64,000 bases of DNA, taken from assembly GCF_010015445.1 (NCBI RefSeq), contig NC_053119.1:27231383-27295382 (forward strand), in the 5' to 3' direction. The translations under genes and the position numbers were made by a program. The notes below the pieces were generated by a model. The model was given only the letters and a program-made list of their open reading frames with translations. It searched no databases and had not been told where the DNA came from. This stretch comes from Perca fluviatilis. Its lineage: Eukaryota; Chordata; Actinopteri; Perciformes; Percidae. Below are positions 1-10,430 of the stretch, piece after piece (position 1 is the stretch's first letter; each line of letters opens with the position of its first letter).

Positions 1-437
1 GGCTGATTTAATAATCGGCCGAATGACACAGTTTCACCCAAATTATGTCCTGGCCTGACTCATGTGGGTGTTGAGGGGAACAAAGGGTGATTATGATTAG
101 TGGTTTCAACAGTTTTACAGTGACATACTGTAGATGAAGACAATAATTGACTCACAACACCCTGAGATGTCAAGCTTTCATAGATCAATTGTTTTTGTCT
201 TTTATACCCTGCAGTTCAAAGGTTCTTTGTCTTCGATATTAGTATTTCCTCTGAATTCCTTCCTCTGTTCCTGAGATGTGTGATGTCTCTGATCCTGAGA
301 CCATGAATGTTATGGATTGTTAGTTAAAGTTACAGTTACTGTGTGTCAGCTGAGAGCACTGCAGGAGAGGTATCCTGCAGTGCCATCCCTTTGATCCAGA
401 CTGCCAGAGGGACCCTTTGTATTCTGCCTTTTGCATA
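1..437. other. cry1 3' untranslated/flanking region
   Basis: Lies downstream of the proposed cry1 stop. I see no second gene and no clear canonical polyadenylation signal on the minus strand close to the stop, so the 3' end cannot be placed. Confidence 0.4.
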
Positions 438-520
438 CTATTTGCTCTCTCTCCAGGATTTACAGTTGCTTTGGGTTGGAACCTCTTCACGGCGCCGCTT
501 CTGTGTGGAGTGTCCTCTTT
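438..520 (-). CDS. cry1: cry1 last coding exon with basic tail (residues 544-570)
   Basis: Found by phase matching. After the acceptor TTAACACAG at 521-529 the frame required by exon 10 reads [20 protein letters not shown] then SWRESK and TAG at 438-440. The KRRREE cluster resembles the basic or acidic-flanked nuclear signals in other CRY tails. The other open frame here (positions 320-550) would need a different phase and is rejected. Tail exons evolve fast, so this one is less certain than the others. Confidence 0.6.
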
Positions 521-3500
521 CTGTGTTAAAACATGACGTACAGAACACACGTCAACAGATTATTTCAAATTCACTTGGCATCAACTTACATTTTGTTTGG
601 TGAATTGGATATGAAAACACTTCAATACTTTCAACAGTGAAGGGAACATACCTATGAAGTTATTACTTGCTTTTGCAAATGCAGCAACTTGGCCCAGGGC
701 ATTTTTATTGTTTATTCAATATTTCTGGCTTGTTCTTAGGAGAGAACAAGCCAGTTATTGAACACTTACGTTCAATAATAACGGCAAATATTCAGTTACC
801 AGTTCTCAAAGATTAACAGCAATCCTGCAGGCCAGGGATAGCAAATATTTGATAACACCCTGATCCGAGTCTTGTGGGTATACATTTTAGCCATGAGTGC
901 GATGACTTTGAGTTATTAGTATCTTGTTTGCATTGTACAATTTTAAATGTATGTATGTATTAACATGCAAAGAAATGTATTCTAACCAATGACAATGGTA
1001 ACCATCCAACCTACAGTATGTACTGTACCTGTTCGAGATGTTAACGGGTACTTGAAGATGCCTTCAGTGGACCCTCCAGGACCTTGACTGGTCCCCGTGT
1101 TGACTCCTCTGACATTACTGCCATTTGCACCGTTGTTGGGATTGGCAGGTACTGTTGCCAGCAGGCCTGCAAAGGGACCAAAGCATTTTAAATGACCCAA
1201 AAGACAACATGATAAAGAAACATTGGTTCTTTACTTCTGGGCTTATCAAAGTGTTTCTACATGTGCCAGCCATTTTGGTGCTTGTATAGTTGCTACAAAA
1301 AAGCAGGGCTATTACCAGGTTTCAGTAATGTGTAACATGCATTCATCAGGCGAAGCAATTGCACTAAAGGCGCTGACACACCAACCCAATTATTGGCTGT
1401 TGGACAGTCTGGCGAGGTCGGTGACTCGAGTCTGTTCGGTGTGTTCCGTGCCGTCGTCAGTGGGAGGAGCCGTCGGCGTTCATTTTGGCCGATTTTACTT
1501 GTTGAATCGGCCAGTGGGCAGTCGGACTCAATGACCAATCTGATTGGAGGTATTTATTTGGATTGGTGGTCAGTATCTTACTAGCCATTGTATTTTCTTC
1601 CGTTCAGCGAGTAATGTTTTCTGATGAAAACAATGACTGATGACAGCGTGCTCTGTGTTTACTAGGTCTAGAGAGATGTTCTGTCATTTCCGGTTTTCAT
1701 TTTTTGGGCGACAATACAGATTAGTGCTGCCTGCTGTTATGGAGACGTATTACGTCTCGCACACGTCGGGTTGGTGTGTCAGAACCTTTAAGCAAACAGC
1801 ATGTTAACTTTTAGATCTACTGTCCATTGTGGTGTATAGGGTTGGGCCTCATAACAGGTTTCATAGGGAATCATGTATGGGAGGAACGACTAAAAAGTCA
1901 GAACTATCAACAGAAAAACATTTCCTTTGAAAAAAAAAATCAATGGCATAAATAAAGGTAGCATTCCAAATATTTATAAAGACATAAAAATGATCGCATG
2001 AGCGTGTGAGTTTGAGGTAATCAATATCTGGGTCATGTCCCTACCCAGTCCTCTGTAGCTGGAAAGCCGCTGGTAAATTTGCTTCATCCGCTCTATGTTG
2101 ATCCGGCTGGCCTCAGCATGGTTCACCATGGGCCCGGGGTAGTGGACTCCTATGATGCACTTGGCTGCCTTCTGGACTTCCTCTGGGGCATTCCAAGGAT
2201 CATAGATGTATTTGGCTGGAAACCCTCTCAATATGGGCAAATAACGCCTGGGAGCAGAGGAAGAAAAGAATGAAGACGGACGTTGAGGATAAAAGATGGG
2301 TGGAACATGGTAGGCTTGGGAGGTATTAAGGTATTACAGAATACCAGGGTATTTGGAAAACCCATAGGTATGTTAAGGAGGTGCAGACGCTCCTTTTTCT
2401 ATTTAACCGATACGGAGATGCTGTATTGAGGCTCCTTTAAGCTCCAGTGCATAGGTTGTGTGCGTAACATTAACGAGAGAGAGATAGAGCATGTGACGTT
2501 GAGTGTGAAGTTAGCAGTGACATTATAGTTGTGAACGTAGCAGCGCAGTGTTTGTGCCATAGTAAAGTTAATGTTCAAACCCCATTAATACTGACCGTGA
2601 AAGCTCAATTTTTCAACTGACTGTAAATTAAATCAAATCATTGTTTGTCGTGATTGTATTTGAAAGGCTAGGGCTTTTATATTCATGCGATGCAGATGAA
2701 AGTACTGACTGACCGTATGTAGTCCCCATTGGGGTCTGTGCGTCGTCCAAATCCCACAGGGCAGTAGCAGTGGAAAAACTGCTGGAAAAATGAACTGCAA
2801 GAAAGCCACATCCAGCTGCCAGCATTGACACTCCAGTCCGCATCTATAAGCAACTCTTCAAACACCTGTACAAGACACAGACAGTGGACAGTTGAGAGAA
2901 TGCATGGTAGTCATTTGAATCATAGCGAGGAACATCAGGACACCAGCTAGGCACCTTCTTCTTTTAACTCTTTACTCTTCTTTTTAATAACATGAAGAAC
3001 TGTAGCGATTGATGGAAAGTTAGATAATACTCAATGCCTATTTTCTCTTGTCTTACCTTCATGCCTTCCTCCCAGCTGACCCAGAGGTCCCCCCTGGTGA
3101 GGAAGCAGGCCACAGCGTGCCTTGCCAAATGATGGATCCACCCCTCCTGCCTCAGCTGGGTCATAATGGCGTCTATCCAGGGAAAGCCTGTCCGTCCCTC
3201 TGCCCACTTGGCCAACGCCTGTGGGTTTCGGTCCCATGGGATCGCTACACAAACAGGGTTTCCCTCCATCTTGTCAAAGCAGGGGTTGTTGGTAGCAGTC
3301 GTATAGAAGAACTCCCTCCACAGCAGCTGGCCATACAAGGAAAGAGGTGGGGTGCTGTTCTTCTTGACCTGATGAGATCAATTTGAAAAAAAAAGGAAAG
3401 AAAAAGGTTCTAGATTGTTAGTAATCATGAATAAAAATGCAGATGGTGCAGACTTTTAAATGCTTATATTAACAGTGTATTGCCTCGGCTTATGAAAAAA

Positions 3501-6500
3501 CAAAAACGTAAAAACAAGTAAAAGTAAAAAACAAAACGTGATAAAAACGTAAAAAAGTCTTATTCCAAATATAAATTTTCATCTGTGGTCATTCGTACCT
3601 TCCTGTACAGATCATCAAGTTTGAAGTAGAAGAGCCGACAGGAGAGACATCCAAAGCGCAGGTAGGGGCTGAGGCCTGTGGGACTGGATAGCAGGGAGTT
3701 GGCATTCATACGTGGACGTTCAAAGTTTGCCACCCATGCCTAAAAAATGATGGTCAGTCAGCTTTAACTTTAAAAATCCCACTGTGACTGCTGAGAGAAA
3801 ATATCCACCCGAATACATGAAAGACATCAGATAAGATGAATGGCTGAGTTTCAGGCCTCAAAAAAAGAGGCTTAAAGGTGCTATAGACAGGATTGTGAAG
3901 ATCCAAGACTTAGCCAAAAAATTTGATCAACAAGTTCTCAGTCTCTCCCCCCTTTCCGCTAAAGCCCAAAACGGTCTCCTAAGCCCCTCCTCCCACAAGG
4001 GAGCCCTGATTGGTGCATCTGAACAGGGAGCGGTGGATTTTTGCAAATCGCACTACAGGCTGTAGGTGGTGCCAGAGGAGCCGGATTTTATTTAAATTAC
4101 CCGTTTCATGTAATGCTACTGGAACATAGGGTCAGTTTCAGCAAATATGACAGCAAATTAGTTTTATAAGTCTTAACTGCTGCACCTTTAAAAGTGGTGA
4201 AACAAAGACGCTGTTAATGGTGACATAACATACAACTGGTGGAGTTTGTCACTTGAAGCGAGTAGAATAAATAGGGTGTCTGCAAATCCTGGAAACGTCT
4301 TGCCAGAGTGCGTTTTAGCCTAAATCTTCAATTCAGTTCTAGCAATCTTTCATCTTTGAGGTTTATTGGTTTTCTGTTCTTCTGCTGAGAAACTAATCCA
4401 GCCATCCAGGTTTTCTGTGTAGTAAAATGTCTTTTTACCTTTCTCTCCAGATGCCGCTCTAGCCTGATGAGGGCTTCTGTTTCTCCACCTGGCCATACTG
4501 CCGTGGTTAGGCCCTCTGTCTTAAAACCTGAAGAAGCAAAATATACAAGAATAGATTCAAAAACGGTTCAAAGTCTGTGACTATGACACTGAGATATACA
4601 CAAACACTTACCAAGCTCTTCCAGGGAGGGCACCCCGAACTTGTCATCATGGTGTTCACCGATGGGTGTGGCACAATTTTTAATTGCATCCAAAGTTATC
4701 ATGTCTGCAGGCAGCTCCACAGCATCCATACGGTTAATGAGGGCCTGGAAGCGCTTGTAGGTAAGAGGAGACTGACCATCATTGAGTTCTATGATCCTTA
4801 AGGAAAGAAAAAAGTAAAGGGAATCAGCACGTCTTCACACACACAAAGACAGAGCAGGCATTGACAATCCCCAACAGGTTCATTACAATGGGACATGGAT
4901 TTCAACGAATAATGTATAGTCACTCACTTGTCCAGATTGTACAGGGTGTGTGCAGTCCGCACTGTGACCTCGACCCCAGCCTCGCTGGCTAGTTTTTGGA
5001 TGGCAGCATCACGTTCCTTGCCAAACGGCTCAGAGTCATACTCATAAGATAAATGGTTAATCTGCCATTCCTGAGGAACAGGAATAGAAACAATTCATTG
5101 TTTTATTCTGTTGAAGAATGTAAATGATGGACTGATAAGAGTGACAGAGACCACAATGTAGACGGCAAATCTTCTACTTATTCAAATATCATGAACAACA
5201 AATTGGTTCAGAGTGATTGACCTTAAACTTGGGTCAAAGACCACATGTAAGGGCTCTTGATATGTAGCTAGGGCCACAAGTGATTTTTTTTTAATGATTT
5301 CTAGATTGCTATTAGAGATTTTTCTCTGAAAATCAATGAAATTTCTATGTAATCAATTTGGAGGGCCATTGCAAGTTCACTGAAGATCTGGAACGAGCTT
5401 GATGAAAACTTGCAATTTTCGCATTCTGTCTCCATCTTAAAGAAAAGTCTGAAGGAAATATTGCTTATAACGTGATTGTTGAATATTTTCTAAGTGTTAT
5501 ATTTTTACTGGGATCGTCTGTATTTTGTGGTATTTGTCTATGTTGAGTCTATTGTAAATTGAGTTTTTAAGTGTCTGTATATTCTCTGTTGTATGTTAAT
5601 TGTTATCGGGCCCCCTCCGAAAAGCTTTTTGTAGCTTATTTGGGGTTCCCCCATTTCACGCGGCGTACATATGATCATTGTACCTTCTGAAATTGTGTTT
5701 TGATGATACGATGATGATGTTTGAACAAATAAATAAAATAAATAAAGTATGAAAATCTTATATTTTTTTCAGCCACTGTTAAATGAGATGTAACATTGTG
5801 TTTATTTATTATTTAAAAAGTTACAGTTTATTTCATAGCAAAGCTAAGTAGAAGACTGCTACTCTATTCCATCGCTCACACCTTAAACATCCGAGGGAAG
5901 ACATCTGTAGGCTGGCCTCTGATGACAAACAAGCGGGAGTTGAGTTTGCGCAGGCTGGCATCCAAGTCCTCTAAGCATTGCAACAAAAACCTGAAACCAA
6001 ACAGACAGACGGCTCAATTAATACAGCTGAGAGGACCTCCCACCAGAGACCACGGTTACACTAAATGGAATCATGAGACCACTGATCATAGATGCAGATC
6101 AGTTGAGGCGGATCAGTTGAGGCTGTGTCGACCCTCCTGATTGTACTTAAAGATTAAGATGCTTGGATATGCAACTCTTGCTTTAGCAAGGCTCAGCGCT
6201 TCAGACTGTTGCTTAGCATGTGCGGCAGTTCAAATTAATTCGGTTGTACATCTGTCGCGATCTAGAACAACAAGACTCAAAGTTTGGAATGGGTGTTTTT
6301 CTAATTAAAACTTGATATTTTAAACATAGCCTAATCATAAGGTTCAAACAAATGACCACATAAATTAAAAATGCAAATCATGACCAACATGTGATATAGA
6401 TAAAATACTCCATACAGACTACAGAAAGACAAATCTCTCATCAATGAAGAGAGTGCATGAAGAGGAAGATTCAAGTGTTTTAGTGTGAACAGGCAGCCCT

Positions 6501-8990
6501 CTTGTGGTGAAGTTATTTTACACACTTGCTTAGACTCTCCTTCTGAAAATTTACTAAACTGTTACTCTATCATTCTCCTCTGCTGGGTTCTCAATAATTG
6601 TTATTACAAACAAATCATCACATAATTTCCCACACTCACTACATTAAAACAGTGCAACAGCAGCCGTAATCTCAAAGCACCGACAAGTTTACAACGTGTA
6701 TGCATGGCAGGGCACTACAATTGACAGAATTAAGATGAGAGAGAGCACTGCCATTCAAAAGTCAACTGATTCCGATACGGTTAAATATAAAGGTGGTATG
6801 CAGAAACTGAGCAGTTATTCTGACCACCATCAAAACTTTGAAAAGGCTGACAAGGTGGTCACAGTAATGTTGGAAAATCAATAGAAATAGTGTGCAAATA
6901 TTAAATGAGGTGGTGCAGCTGACTATAAAAGGGGGTGGAGTTGGGGGGGGGGGTCTGGTGTGTGTGTTTAATGTCAGGTCAAAACAGTGACAGTATGATA
7001 TAATGACCATTACAACACAATGACCCAATTTCTCAGCCCTCCATTCAGGACTGAGCATCAGAGGGAGTCAGCGGGCAAAATGTACCGTCATCGTGGTAAC
7101 CAGGCAACGCTTATTGCCTGGAGCCTTTACACAAGTCTTCTCAGGACATCAAGGTTAAAGTTAGGCCTACACTTCTTTCCAAATAAAGAAAAAGGATGGA
7201 CTACAGTCTGAATGTCTATGGACAGGTTTGTAAAAATATTTAGATTTTATTACAGGTTCATTTCAGTAAGCAGCCCATTAGAAAAATGGAGGGTTTAACA
7301 TATTATGTATCAACCATAACCCCACATCTTGTGAACCCGAATTAAACTATTACTGATCGTCCTAACACTGATTAACAACACTCCAAAGAAATGTAATGTC
7401 AAGTTGTCATGACAAATACATCTTCTGGAAATGTCATCCTGGTTAATGTCAAGTTGTCATTACAAAGACATCCCAAACAAATGTAATGTAAGCTTGTCAT
7501 GACCAAGACAACTTCTGGTAATGTCACTTTGATTAATGTCAAGTTGTCATAATCAAGACAACCCAAACAATGTCAACTTGTCATGACAAAAAACGAATAA
7601 CACTTAACATACCTGTCAAGTATCCCCTTTTGGCCGGGAAAGTCCCGTATTTTACCCTTCTTTCCCGCCGTCCTCCCGTATTAGTATTTTCCCGTAAATC
7701 TCCCGTATTTTAACCTGCGTTATTAAAAAATAATAATAGCCCGGGCCCGAGCGGAGTAAAAAAAAACAAAAAACATTCCCAATCTGAGCTCTGTCACTAG
7801 CCTCGCGATAACTGCCACCTGCAGTAGCCTACTACAGGTACTGTAGGTGGCAGTTGTCGCGAGGCTAGTGTGTGAGGTCAGATGATGAGAGACGGATGAT
7901 GGACGCTTCGACAGAGACGGTGCGCTGCCAAAACTTCTGAAGGCTTTACTATGCATTCCCCATAGCAATGCAAGTTCAGAAAGGGTGTTTAGCATGGTAC
8001 GAAAGATTGTTCCAGAGAATAGGAGCACGTCATACAACAGAACTGTTTGCGCTCTACTCTCATGTAAACCACTCTGTAAACCGCTCTGGCCCCGCCCACT
8101 AATACACTCCTTCCAAAACAATCTTAAAGAATGCAAAGTCTGCAACAAATTTATACAATAACTCATTAAAAGAGTAAAGAAAAGTTATGTGAAATGAAAA
8201 GAAAAACTGTAAAAGAAAAGCAATATGAAATGAAAAGAATGTGTGGAATGAAAATAAAATGTAGGCTAAATGTAAAGACAAGCAATGTTATAAATTGTAA
8301 ATGTTTTCAGCATTCTGCATCAAGTGGTGATTTTAGCTTTCTTGTACACCTGTCTTAAAATGTAAGGGATACTGGAGCTTGGTTGGGGTGGTGGGACTGC
8401 TTGCGGGGGGCGCCGGAAAATTTCCCTTATTTTCAAATCCAAAACTTGACAGGTAGGCCTATGACACTTAATGACAGTGTCATGTCACGATTATGTCGAT
8501 ACCTTCAAGTAAAGTGTTACCAAAAGATAAGTTTCACCCTTTTTGTATTACAGTAGGCTATTTAAGAAATGTACAACAATAATGTAGCATACTGTACTTT
8601 TAAGAAAAACACACACAATAGTAGCCTAAATGTTACCCTGCAAAAATACAGCACATTTGGACAGACACTGTGGTGGTTAATCAGTGTTAGGAAGATCAGT
8701 AATAGTTTAATTCGGGTTCACAAGATGTGGGGTTATGGTTGATACATAATCTGTTAAACCCTCCACCCAATTAAGTCACTCCCTCTCGCACTTGGCATCT
8801 TCCAAATTCTGACATCCCACCCCTTAAGTTACCTCCATCTGTTGATGCCCACGTTGGAGGACCCTGCGAACCAGGGGTCCAGGATGTAAACGCAGCGCAG
8901 GGTGTCCGCATCCCGGATAGAGTCCCGTAGAGACGGGTTGTCGTGCAGCCGCAGTCCCTTCCTAAACCAGTGGATGGTGTTGACCACCAT
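438..8990 (-). CDS. cry1: Cryptochrome 1 (circadian repressor), complete 11-exon coding gene
   Basis: CRY1 proteins are FAD-fold proteins that bind PER and repress CLOCK:BMAL1 in the nucleus. Coding exons on minus: 8990-8833, 5990-5882, 5070-4928, 4796-4612, 4527-4439, 3739-3599, 3368-3057, 2865-2714, 2247-2045, 1166-1029, 520-438. All have GT/AG borders and matching phases; total 570 aa (human CRY1, from memory, 586). Residues about 3-132 form the photolyase alpha/beta domain and about 212-490 the FAD domain, with [22 protein letters not shown] and the Trp triad W320, W374, W397. S280, a known phosphosite position in mammals, is present. The helix [17 protein letters not shown], which in mammals binds PER and FBXL3, is intact. 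The tail after residue 498 is short and diverged and ends in a basic cluster. Linkage to btbd11 supports CRY1 over CRY2; I cannot decide between teleost cry1a and cry1b. Confidence 0.96.
715..762. repeat. Hairpin in cry1 intron 10
   Basis: CTGGCTTGTTCT and AGAACAAGCCAG form a 12-bp perfect stem around a 6-nt loop. An outer TTCAATA/TATTGAA pair extends it. It lies in the last intron, and no known small RNA was recognised. Confidence 0.6.
1029..1166 (-). CDS. cry1: cry1 coding exon 10 (start of variable tail, residues 498-544)
   Basis: Begins after TTTGCAG with [18 protein letters not shown], the fish CRY1 tail start, and runs through a Gly/Ser/Thr/Asn-rich stretch to [10 protein letters not shown] place the end at ACAG|GTACAGTA. 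Without splicing, the frame would run another 14 codons to a stop at 982. Confidence 0.85.
1364..1791. mobile_element. Kolobok-like short inverted-repeat element in cry1 intron 9
   Basis: Left end CTAA|AGGCGCTGACACACCAACC and right end GGTTGGTGTGTCAGAACCT|TTAA are inverted copies with a (one base decayed) TTAA target duplication. About 420 bp, no transposase. The CTGACACACCAACC end sequence is one I recognise as abundant in fish genomes. Confidence 0.7.
2045..2247 (-). CDS. cry1: cry1 coding exon 9 (residues 430-498)
   Basis: Reads [20 protein letters not shown], then [20 protein letters not shown] and [17 protein letters not shown]. It carries the C-terminal helix that forms the PER/FBXL3 surface in mammals. 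Acceptor CTCCCAG, donor GTAGGG. Confidence 0.96.
2714..2865 (-). CDS. cry1: cry1 coding exon 8 (residues 380-430)
   Basis: Reads [40 protein letters not shown] and [10 protein letters not shown] with the split Arg codon CG|G. It includes W397, the Trp nearest the flavin, and N393, the residue facing flavin N5 in animal cryptochromes. Donor GTCAGT. Confidence 0.96.
3057..3368 (-). CDS. cry1: cry1 coding exon 7 (residues 276-379)
   Basis: 104 codons from [14 protein letters not shown] to SWEEGMK. It holds W320 and W374 of the electron-transfer chain and the FAD-contacting segment [20 protein letters not shown]. Reading through the GTAAGA donor gives the unrelated residues VRQEKIG and soon a stop, which confirms the splice. 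Confidence 0.97.
3599..3739 (-). CDS. cry1: cry1 coding exon 6 (residues 229-275)
   Basis: 47 whole codons read [39 protein letters not shown] and KLDDLYRK. The stretch [13 protein letters not shown] is a hallmark FAD-domain motif of the photolyase/cryptochrome family. Acceptor TTTTTTAG, donor GTACGA. Confidence 0.95.
3872..4191. mobile_element. Kolobok-like MITE (family A) in cry1 intron 5
   Basis: Ends are TTAA|AGGTGC and GCACCT|TTAA with a perfect TTAA duplication. A second copy of the same family lies at 14999-15275 and shares the internal text GGATTGTGAAGATCCA and TTTCAGCAAAT. Non-coding. Confidence 0.75.
4439..4527 (-). CDS. cry1: cry1 coding exon 5 (residues 199-228)
   Basis: 89 nt read [20 protein letters not shown] then [10 protein letters not shown], the start of the FAD-binding domain. 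Acceptor CTTCAG and donor GTAAAAAG; ends in phase 0. Confidence 0.95.
4612..4796 (-). CDS. cry1: cry1 coding exon 4 (residues 137-199)
   Basis: Begins after CTTAAG with [19 protein letters not shown] and ends FGVPSLEEL before a GTAAGTG donor. The linker (for example [19 protein letters not shown]) is the part least like mammalian CRY1, as expected for the interdomain region. Confidence 0.95.
4928..5070 (-). CDS. cry1: cry1 coding exon 3 (residues 90-137)
   Basis: Acceptor CCTCAG, then [20 protein letters not shown] and the conserved HTLYNLDK end, then a GTGAGTG donor. The 143 nt leave phase 2. It completes the N-terminal photolyase-like domain. Confidence 0.95.
5365..5758 (+). pseudogene. 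3' end of a LINE retrotransposon in cry1 intron 2
   Basis: The plus strand reads [19 protein letters not shown] then SLKEILLIT and stop, the usual extreme C-terminus of a non-LTR retrotransposon ORF2. About 300 nt of 3' UTR follow, ending in an AAATAAATAAAATAAATAAAG tail-like end at about 5738-5758. It is a 5'-truncated copy inserted in the opposite sense to cry1. Confidence 0.65.
5882..5990 (-). CDS. cry1: cry1 coding exon 2 (residues 53-89)
   Basis: Acceptor TTTCAG, then [20 protein letters not shown] and [15 protein letters not shown], then a GTGTGA donor. The 109 nt complete the split Arg codon and end in phase 0. Confidence 0.95.
7395..7590. repeat. Degenerate tandem units AATGTCAAGTTGTCAT
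   Basis: The phrase AATGTCAAGTTGTCATKACA recurs about four to five times, spaced about 55-65 bp and alternating with CTTCTGG or CCCAAACA. The units belong to the surrounding inverted-repeat element. Confidence 0.6.
7796..7870. repeat. Long GC-rich hairpin
   Basis: CACTAGCCTCGCGATAACTG and its near-complement ending CGCGAGGCTAGTG make an approximately 30-bp stem with few mismatches and a short loop, inside the hAT remnant. Confidence 0.65.
7916..8161 (+). pseudogene. hAT transposase C-terminal dimerisation domain remnant
   Basis: The plus-strand frame reads [20 protein letters not shown] then [20 protein letters not shown] and CALLSCK, ending TAA at 8159. [16 protein letters not shown] is the diagnostic core of the hAT C-terminal dimerisation domain. 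The open frame is intact for 81 codons but has no N-terminal catalytic part, so this is a fossil fragment. Confidence 0.75.
8833..8990 (-). CDS. cry1: cry1 coding exon 1 (residues 1-53)
   Basis: Starts with ATG at 8990 and reads [20 protein letters not shown], the invariant cryptochrome N-terminus. It ends with the loop [11 protein letters not shown] and a GTAACT donor after 52 codons plus 2 nt. This loop borders the secondary pocket that contacts CLOCK in mammals. No upstream in-frame extension is needed because the start matches the family exactly. Confidence 0.96.
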
Positions 8991-9700
8991 GTCGCCTGTC
9001 TTCTTTACTATCCCCGGCGGAGGTTAGAAAAAGCGGAGGGGGGGGGGGTTCTTAAAAACAACAAAAAGACGTCCTCTTGCGTTGTTTAGGTAACAAAATA
9101 GTCAAATGTCCATTCACGTCCGAGAACGAAGACGCTTTTAACCTGGTCAGTGGATAAACCTTGCTCCATAAATGTATCCACAGAGTTGAGTCTCCTCGCC
9201 AGCGGCTGCATGTGTGACAGAGGCCAGGTACCCACAGCAGACGCGAGAAAAACGGCACAATTCTTGTCTTGATTAGTAACAACGATTAAGTAAACACATT
9301 TAACGGAATTGCGTTCCGAGGAGGAGGCCAGCAGCGATGTCTAAATTGTTTTGATATTTGCGTAAGCTGTCGCACGAAGCGGTGAAACACAAGCTATCTC
9401 GCAAAAAGTAGAAAATATTTCCGGTTTGTAGTGATAGTCTACAAAGTTAACGCGCGCTTAACCTCACTAACACGTTAAACATTGTATGTAAATTGTAACG
9501 CCTGGTGAATCTCTGTGTGGTAAACCCGTCTGACACGCAAGAGCAAGACAACATCAACACCCAGAGGAAGGAATGGAGCGCTCTGATTGGTCAAAATCAG
9601 CAGTTATACAACTGTTTCTCTGTCACGTTTCCATAATGTGCTTTCTTACCACTGCTTACACAACCTGATCTGTCTTGAAGTATATATGCCTATGTCGATA
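8991..9700 (-). promoter_or_regulatory. Presumed cry1 5' UTR and promoter region
   Basis: CpG-richer than its surroundings, with GCGCGC-type steps near 9450. It contains an inverted CCAAT box (GATTGG at about 9585) and an E'-box-like CACGTT at 9624-9629. E/E'-boxes drive cry1 in vertebrates generally; here they are only sequence matches. No TATA box was convincing. Confidence 0.35.
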
Positions 9701-9997
9701 TTCAGGGGTATAAATACATATATAAAATTACATTTTTACTAGTCAGAATGTATTTTGGATAGTCAAAATTACCATATCTGTCATTAGAGGTTTGAATATA
9801 GTAAGAAATTATAGATATCTGAAATGCTTGTTCTCTCAACATTTTGTGTCAGGGTTCACTTTTGGAAAGCAGAAAACAAACCCTAAACGTTTCTGATAAA
9901 TACAGCAGCTAGGCCTAATGATTGATTGGTTTGGAAATGAGTAGGCTACATGGTCGACCCAGAACTACCCGGATGAGCACATGCCGTGCGGGCGATA
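9701..9997. other. Intergenic, no feature seen
   Basis: AT-rich sequence upstream of cry1 with no ORF, repeat boundary or motif that I could support. Confidence 0.4.
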
Positions 9998-9998
9998 T

Positions 9999-10216
9999 TA
10001 CGAATCCCACTATGGCCACGCCAAGACCCGCCCTTCAATAGCATTTATTGGCCAGGCGTCCATGAGAACGCAAGGTAACGTAACCCCATTTGTTCAGGTC
10101 CTATCCCCTGACCAATCGACTATCCTAACCTTAACCACTCGAGGTGAAATGCCTAACCCCAACCAATCAAGCTGCTTCGTAGGGCGGGTCTTGGCGTGGC
10201 CATAGTGGGATTCGTA
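9999..10216. mobile_element. Short MITE with TA target duplication (Tc1/mariner-like)
   Basis: About 35 bp at 10001-10035 (CGAATCCCACTATGGCCACG...) are repeated inverted and essentially perfectly at 10180-10214, flanked on both sides by TA. About 214 bp, non-coding. The TA site suggests a mariner-type relative; the near-perfect ends suggest recent activity. Confidence 0.7.
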
Positions 10217-10324
10217 AATTTGCGTGCGGGGAAAGGCCTGGCGGTGTGAATTCCTAATACGTATGATGTGTAGGCTACTCGTTGTATTGTACAGGGACAG
10301 TAATGCACGCACTGTAACCAGAGA

Positions 10325-10430
10325 GTTTCAGAGCAAAGAGAACCTACTAAAACATTTAAAAATCTCCATAAATTGGGTTTAGAGAAACATGGTTTTCTTT
10401 CACACTGTCTGTTTTCTTGTCCAGAGTCAG
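10325..10430. repeat. Dispersed repeat, copy 1 (partner at 14300-14420)
   Basis: The text CAGAGCAAAGAGAACCTACT, ...AATCTCCATAAATTGG... through TTTCAC recurs with about 85 percent identity near 14300, in the same orientation. Confidence 0.6.

Larger units (their letters stand above)
7611..8454 (+). mobile_element. Internally deleted hAT-type element nested in the 7287-8765 element
   Basis: Bounded by ACCTGTCAAGT and ACTTGACAGGT. It carries a fragment of hAT transposase on plus (separate entry) and a GC-rich hairpin at 7796-7870. The target duplication is not legible. Confidence 0.6.
7287..8765. mobile_element. DNA element with about 88-bp inverted ends in cry1 intron 1
   Basis: Positions 7287-7377 and 8675-8765 are near-identical inverted copies (both carry TGGAGGGTTTAACA or TGGAGGGTTTAACAG, and AACCCGAATTAAACTATTAC). 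The interior starts with tandem-like AATGTCAAGTTGTCAT units at about 7395-7590 and is interrupted by another element at 7611-8454. Superfamily not assigned; no clear target duplication. Confidence 0.65.

Noticed and set aside
320..550. Open frame on minus overlapping the proposed last cry1 exon ([20 protein letters not shown])
   Set aside because: It needs phase 0 after the acceptor, but cry1 exon 10 ends in phase 1; the phase-matched frame gives KRRREE and a stop.
7723..8166. 147-codon minus-strand frame
   Set aside because: It is the antisense of the hAT transposase fragment, whose plus-strand reading has the recognisable motif.
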